A DNA stretch of 64,000 bases from Flavimobilis soli (GTDB taxonomy: Bacteria; Actinomycetota; Actinomycetes; Actinomycetales; Cellulomonadaceae), in NCBI RefSeq assembly GCF_002564025.1, contig NZ_PDJH01000001.1, positions 2,604,001 to 2,668,000 on the forward strand, written 5' to 3'. The notes beneath the pieces are model-generated. The model had not been told where the DNA came from and did no database searches. It worked only from the letters and a program-made list of their open reading frames with translations. The stretch's first letter is position 1, and every line of letters starts with the position of its first letter. Made by a program: the position numbers and the translations under genes. Below are positions 28,121 through 38,791 of this stretch, one piece after another.

Positions 28121-29383
28121 GTGGCCATCACGCGCGAGACCTTGTCCCTGCCGGAGGCGCGCCGCGTCGCGCTCGCGGCGCAGCGTCTGCACCGCGCGCC
28201 CGCGCCGGGCCGGCCGCCGGCCGGCGGCGCGGCGGTCGGTCGGCTCGTCGAGCAGATGGGTGTGCTCCAGATCGACTCGGTCAACGTCCTCGCCCGTGCG
28301 CACCTCGTGCCGGTCTACTCGCGGCTGGGACCGTACCCGACGGCCGCGCTCGACCGGGCCGCGAGCCGCAGACCGCGCCGGGTCGTCGAGGCGTGGGGGC
28401 ACCAGGCCTCGTACATCCCGGTGCAGACCTACCCGCTCCTCGCCTGGCGGCGGCGCGAGTTCGAGCGTGAGGCGTGGGGGAGCATCGCGTCGGTCGCGTC
28501 CGCCCACCCGCAGACGCTGCAGCGCGTCCTCGAGATCGTCGCCGCGCGAGGGCCGGTGACCGCGACCGAGGTGCAGGCGGAGATCGAGCACGAGCACCCG
28601 CGAGGCAAGGCCGACGAGTGGGGCTGGAACTGGTCAGCGGGAAAGCAGTGCCTCGAGCACCTGTTCTTCGTGGGACGCGTCGCGGTCGCCGAGCGGAACG
28701 CGTCGTTCGAGCGGCGCTACGACCTGGCAGAACGGGTGCTCCCTCCCGAGGTCCTCGCTGCCCCGGACGTGCCGGAGCCCGACGCGGTCCGAGCGCTGCT
28801 CGAGATCGGTGCGCGGGCCCACGGCATCGGGACGCTCAGGTGCTTCCAGGACTACTTCCGCCTGCGCGGCCCGGGCGTGCGCACAGCGCTCGAGGAGCTC
28901 GTCGAGGCGGGGAGCCTGCGCCCCGTCCAGGTGCGTGGCTGGGACCGGCCGACCTATCTCCACCGTGACGCGCAGCTACCGCGCAGCGCGTCCGCGACGA
29001 CCTTCCTCAGCCCGTTCGACCCGCTCGTGTTCGAGCGGCGCCGGCTCCAGGAGCTCTTCGGCGTCGACTACCGGATCGAGATCTACACGCCTGCCCACAA
29101 GCGGGTCTACGGCTACTACGTGCTCCCGCTCCTCGTCGGCGAGAGGATCGCTGCGCGGTGCGACCTCAAGGCGGACCGCGACACGGGCCGTCTCGTCGTG
29201 CGGTCCGCGCACCAGGAACCCGGTGCGGTCGGTGACGTCGTGGCGGCGGCGCGCCGAGAGCTCGCGCGGCTCGCGGGCTGGCTCGGGCTCGGCGCCGTCG
29301 TCGTCGAGCAAGGGGCCCGGGGAGACCTCGCAGACCGGCTGGTCGGCGGGACGAGAGGACTGGACGAGGTCGCCCGGGCGTGA
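28121..29383 (+). CDS. YcaQ-type DNA glycosylase, winged-helix (HTH_42) family
   Basis: A 420-residue protein of the AlkZ/YcaQ family. These winged-helix glycosylases remove bulky alkylated bases and unhook interstrand crosslinks. The catalytic motif in MGVLQIDSVNVLARAHL is Q-I-D, the YcaQ type, rather than the Q-x-Q of AlkZ. Other landmarks are WGHQASYIP, KQCLEHLFFVGRVA, FLSPFDPLVFERRRLQELFG and VYGYYVLPLLVGERIAARCD. GTG 28121 begins the family N-terminus (VAITRETLSLPEARR); the upstream open frame is low-complexity. No clear ribosome site is present. Confidence 0.85.
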   Translation: MAITRETLSLPEARRVALAAQRLHRAPAPGRPPAGGAAVGRLVEQMGVLQIDSVNVLARAHLVPVYSRLGPYPTAALDRAASRRPRRVVEAWGHQASYIPVQTYPLLAWRRREFEREAWGSIASVASAHPQTLQRVLEIVAARGPVTATEVQAEIEHEHPRGKADEWGWNWSAGKQCLEHLFFVGRVAVAERNASFERRYDLAERVLPPEVLAAPDVPEPDAVRALLEIGARAHGIGTLRCFQDYFRLRGPGVRTALEELVEAGSLRPVQVRGWDRPTYLHRDAQLPRSASATTFLSPFDPLVFERRRLQELFGVDYRIEIYTPAHKRVYGYYVLPLLVGERIAARCDLKADRDTGRLVVRSAHQEPGAVGDVVAAARRELARLAGWLGLGAVVVEQGARGDLADRLVGGTRGLDEVARA

Positions 29384-29452
29384 GCGCCGGGGCCCGCGCG
29401 GCGCGGCACCGACGGGCGGCCGGCGCCGCGGGGTACCGGGGCCGACGGCGAT

Positions 29453-29483
29453 GTGACTCGGCACACCCCGACGCGCATAGGAT
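29453..29483 (+). promoter_or_regulatory. secA promoter
   Basis: -35-like GTGACT (29453-29458), 19-base spacer and -10 TAGGAT (29478-29483) give a leader of about 60 bases before the GTG at 29551. The rest of the 167-base gap shows no gene. Confidence 0.5.
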
Positions 29484-29550
29484 GGTGGCGTATGTCGCCT
29501 GGGCACGAGGCCCGGGGCGGCTCAGTGACCCAGACGATCAGGAGTGACGC

Positions 29551-32322
<2,772 letters not shown>

Positions 32323-32340
32323 CGCGCCAGGTGTGACATG

Positions 32341-32379
32341 ACGGCGGCCGCCGTACCGGATCGGTACGGCGGCCGCCGT
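32341..32379. terminator. terminator after secA
   Basis: An 18-base perfect stem (32341-32358 with 32362-32379) around GAT, 18 bases after the secA stop and before the convergent gene end at 32394. Confidence 0.9.
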
Positions 32380-32393
32380 CGTGGTGGGAGGCG

Positions 32394-33011
32394 TCAGCCG
32401 AGGACGAAGGCGACGACGCGCCACGCTCCGCGGTGGTGCTCGAGGCGCAGAGCGGCGGCGCGGACACGGTCGAGGTCCTCGACGACGACGGTCGCCTCGG
32501 CAGCGCGCTCGGAGACGCGGTGCACGCGAGCTCGGCGGATCCGTGCGGGGCGGGTGGACCGTGGCCCGGCGGCGAGCGTGATCCGGCTGCGGTTGAGCAG
32601 CGCCTCGTAGACCTCGGGCGCGAGCCACTGCACGAGCTGGGACACGGGCCGGACGCCCCGCAGCGACTCGACGGCCGCCTGGGTGATCGAGCAGCACAGC
32701 GCAGTCGGGTCCGTGGGCGCAGCGGTGCGGCCGGGCACGGGGATGCCAGGGCGACGCTCGTCCGCGCGCGAGGGAGCGAGCGCCCTGAGCGGCGTCGTGG
32801 CGCCGCGCGGGTTGGCAGAACCCTGGCCGACCTGGCCGACGCCGGCCGCGCCGGCCGCGCCAGCCGGAGGGGCGGGGAGGGTGCGTGCGGCCCTGCTGGT
32901 CGCTGCTGCCTGAGCCGTGCTGCGGACGGGGCGGCTCGTGCGCTCGCGGTGCGGACCGTGCGAGCGGGACGCCGGGGCGGTGCGCGGGTGGGATGTGGTC
33001 GTGACGGTCAT
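32394..33011 (-). CDS. Rv3235 family protein
   Basis: A 205-residue protein with a disordered Ala/Pro/Arg-rich N-terminal half and a conserved C-terminal half (ITQAAVESLRGVRPVSQLVQ, WLAPEVYEALLNRSRI, ATVVVEDLDRVRAAALRLEH, AWRVVAFVLG). This matches what I know of the actinobacterial Rv3235 family, also found near secA; no biochemical function is known. ATG 33011 has GAGGAG five bases upstream. It starts 13 bases after the end of the LysM gene, so the two are one operon. Confidence 0.7.
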   Translation of the reverse strand: MTVTTTSHPRTAPASRSHGPHRERTSRPVRSTAQAAATSRAARTLPAPPAGAAGAAGVGQVGQGSANPRGATTPLRALAPSRADERRPGIPVPGRTAAPTDPTALCCSITQAAVESLRGVRPVSQLVQWLAPEVYEALLNRSRITLAAGPRSTRPARIRRARVHRVSERAAEATVVVEDLDRVRAAALRLEHHRGAWRVVAFVLG

Positions 33012-33024
33012 CGTGACTCCTCGG

Positions 33025-34011
33025 TCAGCCGCGCGCGGCGTCGGTCGTGGGGTGGGTGGTGGTCGGTGCCGGGACGGTCAGGGTGTCGCCCGGTCGGATG
33101 AGGTGGGGGTCGTCACCGAGGAGGGCGCGGTTGGCGTCGTGCCACCGCGGCCACTCGTGGGCGATCTGGGCGTCGGTCGCTCGTGGTCCGAGAGCCTGGG
33201 AGGCGAGCGCCCAGAGAGTGTCGCCGGCGCGCACGGTGACGGTCTGCCGGGGCTGGGACGGCGTCTTCGCGGCCCTCTGCGGCTTCTTCGTCGCCGGGGC
33301 CGCGTCCGAGGCCGACGCGCGGGATGGGCGCTGCGGTGCGGTCGAGGTCGGTGCAGGAGCGGTCTTTGAGCTTTGCGCACCGGTGAGCGTGCGTGTCGTC
33401 GCAAGGGTTGCGCCGGCTCGCTGCGGGGCCGCCGATGCGGACGTCCCCGCGCGCGAGCGGGACGTCGCCGTCTCGGTTTCGGTCTCGGACGGCTCGGCCG
33501 CGGGCCCGGGAAGGGCGATCGCGGCCCGGGCCGCCTCGGTGGCGTCGGCCGTCTGGGCGCCGGGCACGGCGGCGCTCACCTGCCAGCCGACGTCGGCGAC
33601 GGGCGTCACCTCCTGCGCGTGGGCGGGGATCGCACCGACCGCGAGCGTCGCTCCGATCGCCGCGGCGACGAAGCGCCGCGCGACGGCGGGCGCGATCCGC
33701 AGGGTCACCCGCTCGAGGCGACGGGAGCGTCCGCCGACCTGCGCCGCGACGACGCAGCCGAGGGTGAGGGCGAGCCACGCCGTCGTCCAAGCCGCGGCGC
33801 ACGCCCCGGCCGCGAGAGCGAATGCCCCGACTGCCGCGTCGAGGCGGGTCGAAGCCTCGCGGGCGAGCGGCAGGGCACCAGCGCCGAGCGCGACGGCGGT
33901 CGCGAGAGCGACGGTCGTGAGGAGGGCGAGGAGGAAGGTGCGGGGCGTGGAACGCGCGGAAGGGCGCGTCCCCGCTTGCCGCGGCATTCGACTGTCGGGT
34001 GCTGACACCAC
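33025..34011 (-). CDS. LysM domain membrane protein
   Basis: About 328 residues. Two hydrophobic segments (FLLALLTTVALATAVALGAG and AFALAAGACAAAWTTAWLALTLGCVVAAQ) sit in the first 95 residues, then a possible third (FVAAAIGATLAVGAIPAHAQ). A long Ala/Thr/Ser/Pro linker leads to a single C-terminal LysM (QTVTVRAGDTLWALASQALG ... LIRPGDTLTVPAP). LysM binds peptidoglycan or chitin-type glycans. Start choice is GTG 34011 (GAGGGGG four bases upstream) or the adjacent GTG 34008. The arrangement suggests a membrane-anchored wall-binding protein. Confidence 0.8.
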   Translation of the reverse strand: MVSAPDSRMPRQAGTRPSARSTPRTFLLALLTTVALATAVALGAGALPLAREASTRLDAAVGAFALAAGACAAAWTTAWLALTLGCVVAAQVGGRSRRLERVTLRIAPAVARRFVAAAIGATLAVGAIPAHAQEVTPVADVGWQVSAAVPGAQTADATEAARAAIALPGPAAEPSETETETATSRSRAGTSASAAPQRAGATLATTRTLTGAQSSKTAPAPTSTAPQRPSRASASDAAPATKKPQRAAKTPSQPRQTVTVRAGDTLWALASQALGPRATDAQIAHEWPRWHDANRALLGDDPHLIRPGDTLTVPAPTTTHPTTDAARG

Positions 34012-34117
34012 GTGACCCCCCTCGGGCTGCCTAGATCGCTCTAGATGCTGTTTGATCCGATTTGACGTGGCTACATCACACCTGACGATCCGGATGCTGT
34101 CCACCGGAACGGGGCGA

Positions 34118-34126
34118 TGTGGACAA
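34118..34126 (-). other. single DnaA-box-like nonamer
   Basis: TTGTCCACA on the minus strand is an exact match to the actinobacterial DnaA box. TGTCCACA-type near-matches lie at about 34098 and 34989. No cluster or AT-rich unwinding region accompanies it, so an origin is not supported. Confidence 0.2.
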
Positions 34127-34150
34127 CCCCGCGGGGAAGGGACGGAGCGC

Positions 34151-34156
34151 TAGGGT
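34151..34156 (+). promoter_or_regulatory. -10 element, leaderless gene at 34163
   Basis: TAGGGT, six bases (GTCGAC), then the GTG start. There is no ribosome site, so the transcript probably begins at the start codon. Confidence 0.6.
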
Positions 34157-34162
34157 GTCGAC

Positions 34163-34729
34163 GTGCGCTGGAACCGACTGTTCGCCGACCTCGACGCCCG
34201 CATGGAGAATGCCGCTGCCCAGGAGCGTGCTGGCACGGTCGCCGAGCTGGTCCGGGCGGAGGAGGCAGGATCGGCGCTCGTCGATCGCCTCAGGGCGTCG
34301 TCAGGAGCCCAGGTGGTGGTCCAGACGTGGGACGGCGGCTCGATCACGGGTGTCGTCGCACAGGTCGCAGCGCAGTGGGTGCTCCTGGAGACCAGCGTCG
34401 GCGGGGCAGCGCGCGACGTCGTCGTGCCGACGGGTGCGATCGAGGCGATCGGCGGCCTCGGGCCGCGCTCAGCGGCGCCGCGCGAGGACGTCACCTCACG
34501 GCTTACGCTCGCCCACGCGCTGCGCAGGCTCGCGCGCGACCGTGTCGTCGTGGACGTGCGCACGCGCAGCGGCAGCAGCTACGTCGGCCGCGTCGACCGG
34601 GTGGGTTCCGACCACCTCGACGTCGTGCCCGCCTACGGCTGGGGTGAACGTGGGGCGCGCGACGCCCGAGCCACCACGGTCGCTTTCAGCGCGGTCGCCG
34701 CGGTCGCGGAGTCCGCCCAGGCCGTCTGA
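34163..34729 (+). CDS. conserved actinobacterial protein of unknown function with two barrel-like repeats
   Basis: A 188-residue protein I cannot name. It starts with a helical segment (DARMENAAAQERAGTVAELV) and then has two similar beta-rich units: GSITGVVAQVAAQWVLLET with VVVPTGAIEAI, and SYVGRVDRVGSDHLDVVPA with ATTVAFSAVAAV. The pattern (Gly-rich turn, V-x-x-V, hydrophobic strand, late V-P-x-x-A-I/V) looks like two small Sm- or SH3-like barrels, but that is inference. GTG 34163 appears leaderless. It converges with the HTH gene at 34742-34951, only 12 bases away. Confidence 0.6.
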   Translation: MRWNRLFADLDARMENAAAQERAGTVAELVRAEEAGSALVDRLRASSGAQVVVQTWDGGSITGVVAQVAAQWVLLETSVGGAARDVVVPTGAIEAIGGLGPRSAAPREDVTSRLTLAHALRRLARDRVVVDVRTRSGSSYVGRVDRVGSDHLDVVPAYGWGERGARDARATTVAFSAVAAVAESAQAV

Positions 34730-34741
34730 GACCGCCTCCGG

Positions 34742-34951
34742 TCAGCTGCGCGCCTTCTCGCGCGCCTGGCGTGCCTCGTCGTACTTGCGCGCGATGAACT
34801 TCTCGAGCTCGTCGACCTCGACGCGCCACTGGCCGCGCCCGCCGATCTGGATCGCGGGGAGCTCGCCCGACCGCACGAGGGCGTAAGCCTGGTCGGACTT
34901 GATGGCCAGCTGCTCGGCCACGTCGGCGAGAGTCATGAATCGCGGGCTCAT
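34742..34951 (-). CDS. BldC-like helix-turn-helix DNA-binding protein
   Basis: A 69-residue MerR-like/excisionase-type HTH protein: MTLADVAEQLAIKSDQAYAL gives the helix-turn-helix, GELPAIQIGGRGQWRVEVDE the wing, and EKFIARKYDEARQAREKARS a basic helical tail. The size matches the BldC class of actinobacterial developmental regulators, which bind DNA cooperatively as head-to-tail oligomers. ATG 34951 is preceded at six bases by TTTGAT, a possible leaderless -10; ATG 34936 is an alternative. No phage genes are near, so a host regulator is likelier than an excisionase. Confidence 0.75.
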   Translation of the reverse strand: MSPRFMTLADVAEQLAIKSDQAYALVRSGELPAIQIGGRGQWRVEVDELEKFIARKYDEARQAREKARS

Positions 34952-35099
34952 GGCCCCATCAAACCACGCTGACGTGCGCGCGGACCGCTGTCCACAGGTC
35001 GGGCGCTCGACGCGCGCGGACGCGCGATCCGCGCCAGGATGTCCGCCGGGAGCGGCCAGCACGGGGGCTGGGTCGCCCACGGACGCGAGGAGCAGGGGA

Positions 35100-35759
35100 A
35101 TGACAGGGGTGCTCATGGGCACGAGGGATTCGCTGCCGGCACCGGCAGCGCCGCGGCTGCGCAGGCCCGGCTGGCGAGACCCGAGGCTCGTGCTCGGTAT
35201 CGTCCTCGTCGCCGTCTCTGTCGGGCTCGGCGTCGCCGTCGTCGACGGTGCCCGCACGACGGTCACGGTGCACGCGGCCGCGCGCGAGCTCACGCCGGGC
35301 ACGACGCTCGCCGCGGCTGACGTCAGGCCCGTCGAGATCGCGGCCGACGCGACCGCCGAGCTCTACCTCGCCGCGGAGGCGCTCGCGGAGGGGACGGTCG
35401 TCCTGCGCGGAATAGGTGCAGGGGAGCTGGTTCCCAGGTCGGCGCTGGGTGCAGCCTCCGCCGTCAGCGTCCGCCCGGTCGCCGTGCCTGCCGGTCCGCA
35501 CCTGTCGGCCGCCGTCGTCGCCGGCAGCCGGGTGGACCTGTGGCACGTCCCCGAGCAGGACGAGGGCGCCGCGTCGCCTGCGCCCCTCGTCACGGGCGTC
35601 GAGGTCGCCGAGGTCGACCGCGGCGGGTCGACGCTCTCGATCTCGTCCGGTGCCGTCGTGCACGTCCTCGTCCCGGCCGAGGACCTCCCCGCGGTGCTCG
35701 CCGCACTCGCGGGTCCCGGCGAGGTCACGCCCGTCGCCGTGCCTGGGGCCGCCCGATGA
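35100..35759 (+). CDS. SAF domain-containing protein (CpaB-like)
   Basis: A 219-residue protein. One N-terminal membrane helix (LVLGIVLVAVSVGLGVAVVDG) is followed by a SAF domain (TVTVHAAARELTPGTTLAAA, DVRPVEI, GTVVLRGIGAGELVPRSAL) and a beta-rich C-terminus. SAF domains occur in CpaB/RcpC of Flp/Tad pili. The next gene is a CpaE-like ATPase overlapping by four bases (ATGA), so these two are a CpaB-CpaE-like pair. ATG 35100 is preceded by GAGGAGCAGGGG; ATG 35115 is a possible alternative. No CpaF or TadB/C gene is in the window. Confidence 0.75.
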   Translation: MTGVLMGTRDSLPAPAAPRLRRPGWRDPRLVLGIVLVAVSVGLGVAVVDGARTTVTVHAAARELTPGTTLAAADVRPVEIAADATAELYLAAEALAEGTVVLRGIGAGELVPRSALGAASAVSVRPVAVPAGPHLSAAVVAGSRVDLWHVPEQDEGAASPAPLVTGVEVAEVDRGGSTLSISSGAVVHVLVPAEDLPAVLAALAGPGEVTPVAVPGAAR

Positions 35760-37252
35760 GGCCAGGTGACCCGTGCGAGGTGCTCGGAGCCGTCCTCGGG
35801 CCGAGCGAGACCGCGGTCGCGGAGGCGCTCTCGGCGCCGCGCGGACCGGTACGTCTCGTCCGTCGCTGCGGTGACCTGGCCGAGCTCCTCGCGGTAGCCG
35901 AGGCCGGCGGTGGCCACGTCGCGCTCGTGAGCGTCGACCGGCCGGCTCAGGACCGGCTCGACCTCGAGGTCGTCGCGCGGCTGCACGCCGACGGGCTCGT
36001 CGTGCTCGCCCTGCTCGACGGCGTCGGCCAGGACGAGGAGGACGCGGCTCGAGCGCTCGGCGTCGACGGGGTGGTCCGTGCACCCTTCGACCCCGAGGGG
36101 CTCAGCAGCGTCGTGCTCGCCGCGCAGGCTGCCGGGCCGGGTGCCGCGATCGACGAGGGCCGCGGGGAGCCGGGAGCAGGGAACCGGTTCTGGGCGGACC
36201 CGCCCAGCACGGGCGCGCCTCCCAGCGACGCCCCCGCGGTCCCGCCACCGCCGCGCGACGGCACCCTCGTCGCCGTGTGGGGGCCGCCCGGGTCCCCTGG
36301 CAGGACGACGATCGCCGTGAACCTGGCCGCCGAGCTCGCGCGTCCTCCCGCCGTCCGTGCGCGCGGCGCCCAGCAGGTCGCCGTGCCGGAGGTGCTCCTG
36401 ATCGACGCGGACACGCACGCGCCCTCGGTCGCTCAGCACCTCGCGCTGCTCGACGAGTCATCGGGCCTCGTGCTCGCCGCGCGAGCCGCGACGCAAGGGC
36501 GGCTCACCGCTCACACGCTCGCGTCCCTCGCCCCCGTCGTCCTGCCTCGGTTGCGCGTCCTCACGGGCATCGGCCGGGCCGCCCGCTGGGGAGAGGTCCC
36601 GGCGTCGACCCTCCCGGCGGTCTGGCAGGCTGCGCGACAGCTGGCCGACGTCGTCGTCGTCGACTGCGCCGCGTCGCTCGAGCAGGACGAGGCCCTCGTC
36701 TACGACACCCGTGCGCCCCAGCGCAACGCCGCGACGCTCGCCGCGCTCGCGGCCGCCGACGTCGTGGTCGTCGTCGCGGGCTGCGACCCCGTCGCGGTGC
36801 AGCGGCTCGTCGTCGCGCTCGACGACCTGCGCGAGACGGGCGTCGCCGAGCGCGCCCGCCGCGTCGTCGTGCTCAACCGCGCCCGCGGCACGGTCGCCGG
36901 CGGACGCCCGGCCACCGTCCTGCGCGACGCCCTCGAGCGCTTCGCAGGCACGACGCCGGACGTGGTCGTCCCCGAGGACGGCACCTCGGTCGACGCCGCG
37001 CTCCTCGCGGGTCGCGTGCTCGCCGAGGAGGTGCCTGCGTCGGCCGCGCGACGGGCTGTCCTCGAGCTGGTCGGCGCCCTCGGGCTCACGCCCGCGCCGG
37101 TCGACGACGTCGCACCCGGCCCGTCACCGGGCACGCCGGGACAGGGGGAGCCGCAGCTCGGCAGCGCCGGGCGTCGAGGCTGGCTCGCACGCCTGCGTGG
37201 CGCCCCGACCGGCGAGCGTGCCGTCGCACGGGCGGGCGCGGTGGTTGACTGA
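35756..37252 (+). CDS. CpaE-like / MinD-superfamily ATPase
   Basis: A 498-residue protein. The N-terminal part is receiver-like (VRLVRRCGDLAELLAVAEAG, VVLALLDGVGQDEED) without an obvious phospho-acceptor set. The C-terminal part is a MinD/ParA-type ATPase with the loop WGPPGSPGRTTIAVNLA, the VLLIDADTHAPSVAQHL strand and VVVVDCAASLEQDE. The loop lacks the signature first lysine of canonical KGGxGK(T/S) deviant Walker A motifs, and Arg stands where the second lysine should be (GSPGRTT), so ATPase activity is doubtful. CpaE proteins localise Flp pilus machinery. Its start overlaps the SAF gene stop. Confidence 0.75.
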   Translation: MRPGDPCEVLGAVLGPSETAVAEALSAPRGPVRLVRRCGDLAELLAVAEAGGGHVALVSVDRPAQDRLDLEVVARLHADGLVVLALLDGVGQDEEDAARALGVDGVVRAPFDPEGLSSVVLAAQAAGPGAAIDEGRGEPGAGNRFWADPPSTGAPPSDAPAVPPPPRDGTLVAVWGPPGSPGRTTIAVNLAAELARPPAVRARGAQQVAVPEVLLIDADTHAPSVAQHLALLDESSGLVLAARAATQGRLTAHTLASLAPVVLPRLRVLTGIGRAARWGEVPASTLPAVWQAARQLADVVVVDCAASLEQDEALVYDTRAPQRNAATLAALAAADVVVVVAGCDPVAVQRLVVALDDLRETGVAERARRVVVLNRARGTVAGGRPATVLRDALERFAGTTPDVVVPEDGTSVDAALLAGRVLAEEVPASAARRAVLELVGALGLTPAPVDDVAPGPSPGTPGQGEPQLGSAGRRGWLARLRGAPTGERAVARAGAVVD

Positions 37253-37256
37253 GGGC

Positions 37257-37748
37257 ATGCGGATCTACCTCCCGGCGACGCTCGACGAGCTCACCGCCCT
37301 CGCGGTGTCGACCAGGCGTCCAGCCTCGCTCGATCTCCAGCCGCGCGGCGCGCACGCCGTGACGGCCGCGCTCGCGGCCGCCCTGCCCGACGAGGACGAG
37401 GAAGGTCTCGAGTACTCGGCACACCTCGCCGCGGCCGACGACACGCTCGCGCTCATCGCGGCCTCGCCGACAGCCCCGCGCCGTCGGCTCGTGCTGACCG
37501 TCGAGGTCCCCGACGACGCGGTCGTCGCCGCAGCCGGTGACGCGACCGTCATCTCACCGTCGGCCGTCGACGTCGTGGTGCCCGTCCCGGGCGCGGTCGT
37601 GGTGTGCGGGCACGTCGACGAGCGTGACGCGGTGGCCGACGTCGAGGCGACCCTCGCGGGGGACGACGACGCTGTCGAGCGCCTCGTCGAGCGCGACCTG
37701 CTCTGGTACGACGCGAGCGAGCTGCCGGGCCTCGTCGACCAGGGCTGA
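37257..37748 (+). CDS. DUF6912-like conserved protein
   Basis: A 163-residue soluble acidic protein: MRIYLPATLDELTAL at the start, AHAVTAALAAALPDEDEEGL, EYSAHLAAADDTLALIAAS, VVPVPGAVVVCGHVDERDA and a final LLWYDASELPGL. I recall this as a conserved actinobacterial unknown often called DUF6912. No catalytic motif is evident. It starts four bases after the CpaE-like stop, with GAGG just before the ATG, and probably belongs to the same transcript. Confidence 0.65.
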   Translation: MRIYLPATLDELTALAVSTRRPASLDLQPRGAHAVTAALAAALPDEDEEGLEYSAHLAAADDTLALIAASPTAPRRRLVLTVEVPDDAVVAAAGDATVISPSAVDVVVPVPGAVVVCGHVDERDAVADVEATLAGDDDAVERLVERDLLWYDASELPGLVDQG

Positions 37749-37780
37749 CGACGCAGCCGCCCGAGGCCGCCGGAAACGGC

Positions 37781-37813
37781 GACAGCCGACGACGCGAGGC
37801 GCCGTCGGCTGTC
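37781..37813. terminator. terminator between convergent genes
   Basis: An 11-base perfect stem (37781-37791 with 37803-37813) with an 11-base loop, 32 bases after the DUF6912-like stop and before the end of hisN at 37848. Confidence 0.8.
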
Positions 37814-37847
37814 GGGTGGCCGCTGGACCGGGGTCAGCGGCGCCGGC

Positions 37848-38642
37848 TCATGGCCGGGAGAGGTAGCCGCGGATCTCGTCGTGCAGCAGCCCGTTCGACG
37901 CGATCGCGTCACCGCCGAACGGGCCGTCCTCGCCGGCGAGGGACGTAAACCGGCCGCCGGCCTCCGTGACGATCGGCACGAGCGCCGCCATGTCGTGCAG
38001 CGCGAGCTCGGGCTCCGCAGCCGCGTCGACCGCCCCCTCGGCGACGAGCATGTACGACCAGAAGTCGCCGTACGCCCGCGTGCGCCAGACCTTGTCGGAC
38101 AGCTCGAGGAGGCCGGGGAGCAGACCGCGCTCGTCCCAACCCGTCAGGCTCGAGTACGAGAAGGACGCGTCGGCGAGGTCGCGCACGCCCGAGACGCGCA
38201 TGCGCGTGGCGCTGCTCAGGCTCCGCCCGGTCCACGCGCCCGTGCCGCGCGCCGCCCACCAGCGTCGCCCCAGCGCCGGGGCGCTCACGAGGCCGACGAC
38301 CGGCGCGCCGTCGTGCAGGAGCGCGATGAGCGTCGCCCACACGGGCACGCCGCGCACGAAGTTCTTCGTCCCGTCGATCGGGTCGACGACCCACTGGCGG
38401 GCGCCGTGGCCCGTCGCCCCGGACTCCTCGCCGAGGAACGCGTCGCGGCCGCGTGCGCGCGCGAGCTGGCCGCGGATCTGCTCCTCCGCGGCGCGGTCGG
38501 CGTCGGAGACGGGCGTGTGGTCCGGCTTGGTCTCGACGTGCAGGTCGATCGCCTTGAAGCGGGCCATCGTCAGCGAGTCGACCTGGTCGGCCATGACGTG
38601 CGCGAGGCGGAGGTCGTCGTCGTAGGACTCCTGGAGGGTCAT
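37848..38642 (-). CDS. hisN: histidinol-phosphatase, inositol monophosphatase family
   Basis: A 264-residue enzyme of the inositol-monophosphatase fold. Metal- and substrate-binding signatures are DRAAEEQIR near 50-58, FLGEESG near 70, [20 protein letters not shown] and the late [16 protein letters not shown]. Actinobacteria use this family as HisN, dephosphorylating L-histidinol phosphate in histidine synthesis, and this sequence is close to that subgroup; other sugar phosphates cannot be excluded. ATG 38642 lies six bases after TAGCGT and is probably leaderless. No other his gene is near. Confidence 0.85.
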   Translation of the reverse strand: MTLQESYDDDLRLAHVMADQVDSLTMARFKAIDLHVETKPDHTPVSDADRAAEEQIRGQLARARGRDAFLGEESGATGHGARQWVVDPIDGTKNFVRGVPVWATLIALLHDGAPVVGLVSAPALGRRWWAARGTGAWTGRSLSSATRMRVSGVRDLADASFSYSSLTGWDERGLLPGLLELSDKVWRTRAYGDFWSYMLVAEGAVDAAAEPELALHDMAALVPIVTEAGGRFTSLAGEDGPFGGDAIASNGLLHDEIRGYLSRP

Positions 38643-38648
38643 GCCCTC

Positions 38649-38654
38649 ACGCTA
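38649..38654 (-). promoter_or_regulatory. -10 element for hisN, leaderless
   Basis: TAGCGT on the minus strand, six bases (GAGGGC) before ATG 38642. The other 137 bases up to the rsgA end contain no recognisable element. Confidence 0.5.
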
Positions 38655-38791
38655 GCGCGCACGGCGTCCGTGCAGGTCCCACGTCCGCGGCGCGGCGCCG
38701 ACGGCGCAGCGCGATGACGGGGGCCGCGACGGCAGCGGCCGCGCAGGGTGCGTCCTGCGCGTCCCGCGCTCGCACGCACGACGCCGCAGCG

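Noticed and set aside
34118..34126. Chromosomal replication origin
   Set aside because: One exact DnaA box and two loose ones, with no AT-rich region and no dnaA/dnaN genes nearby.
34742..34951. Phage or plasmid excisionase
   Set aside because: The HTH type is shared with BldC regulators, and there is no integrase, attachment site or phage gene around it.
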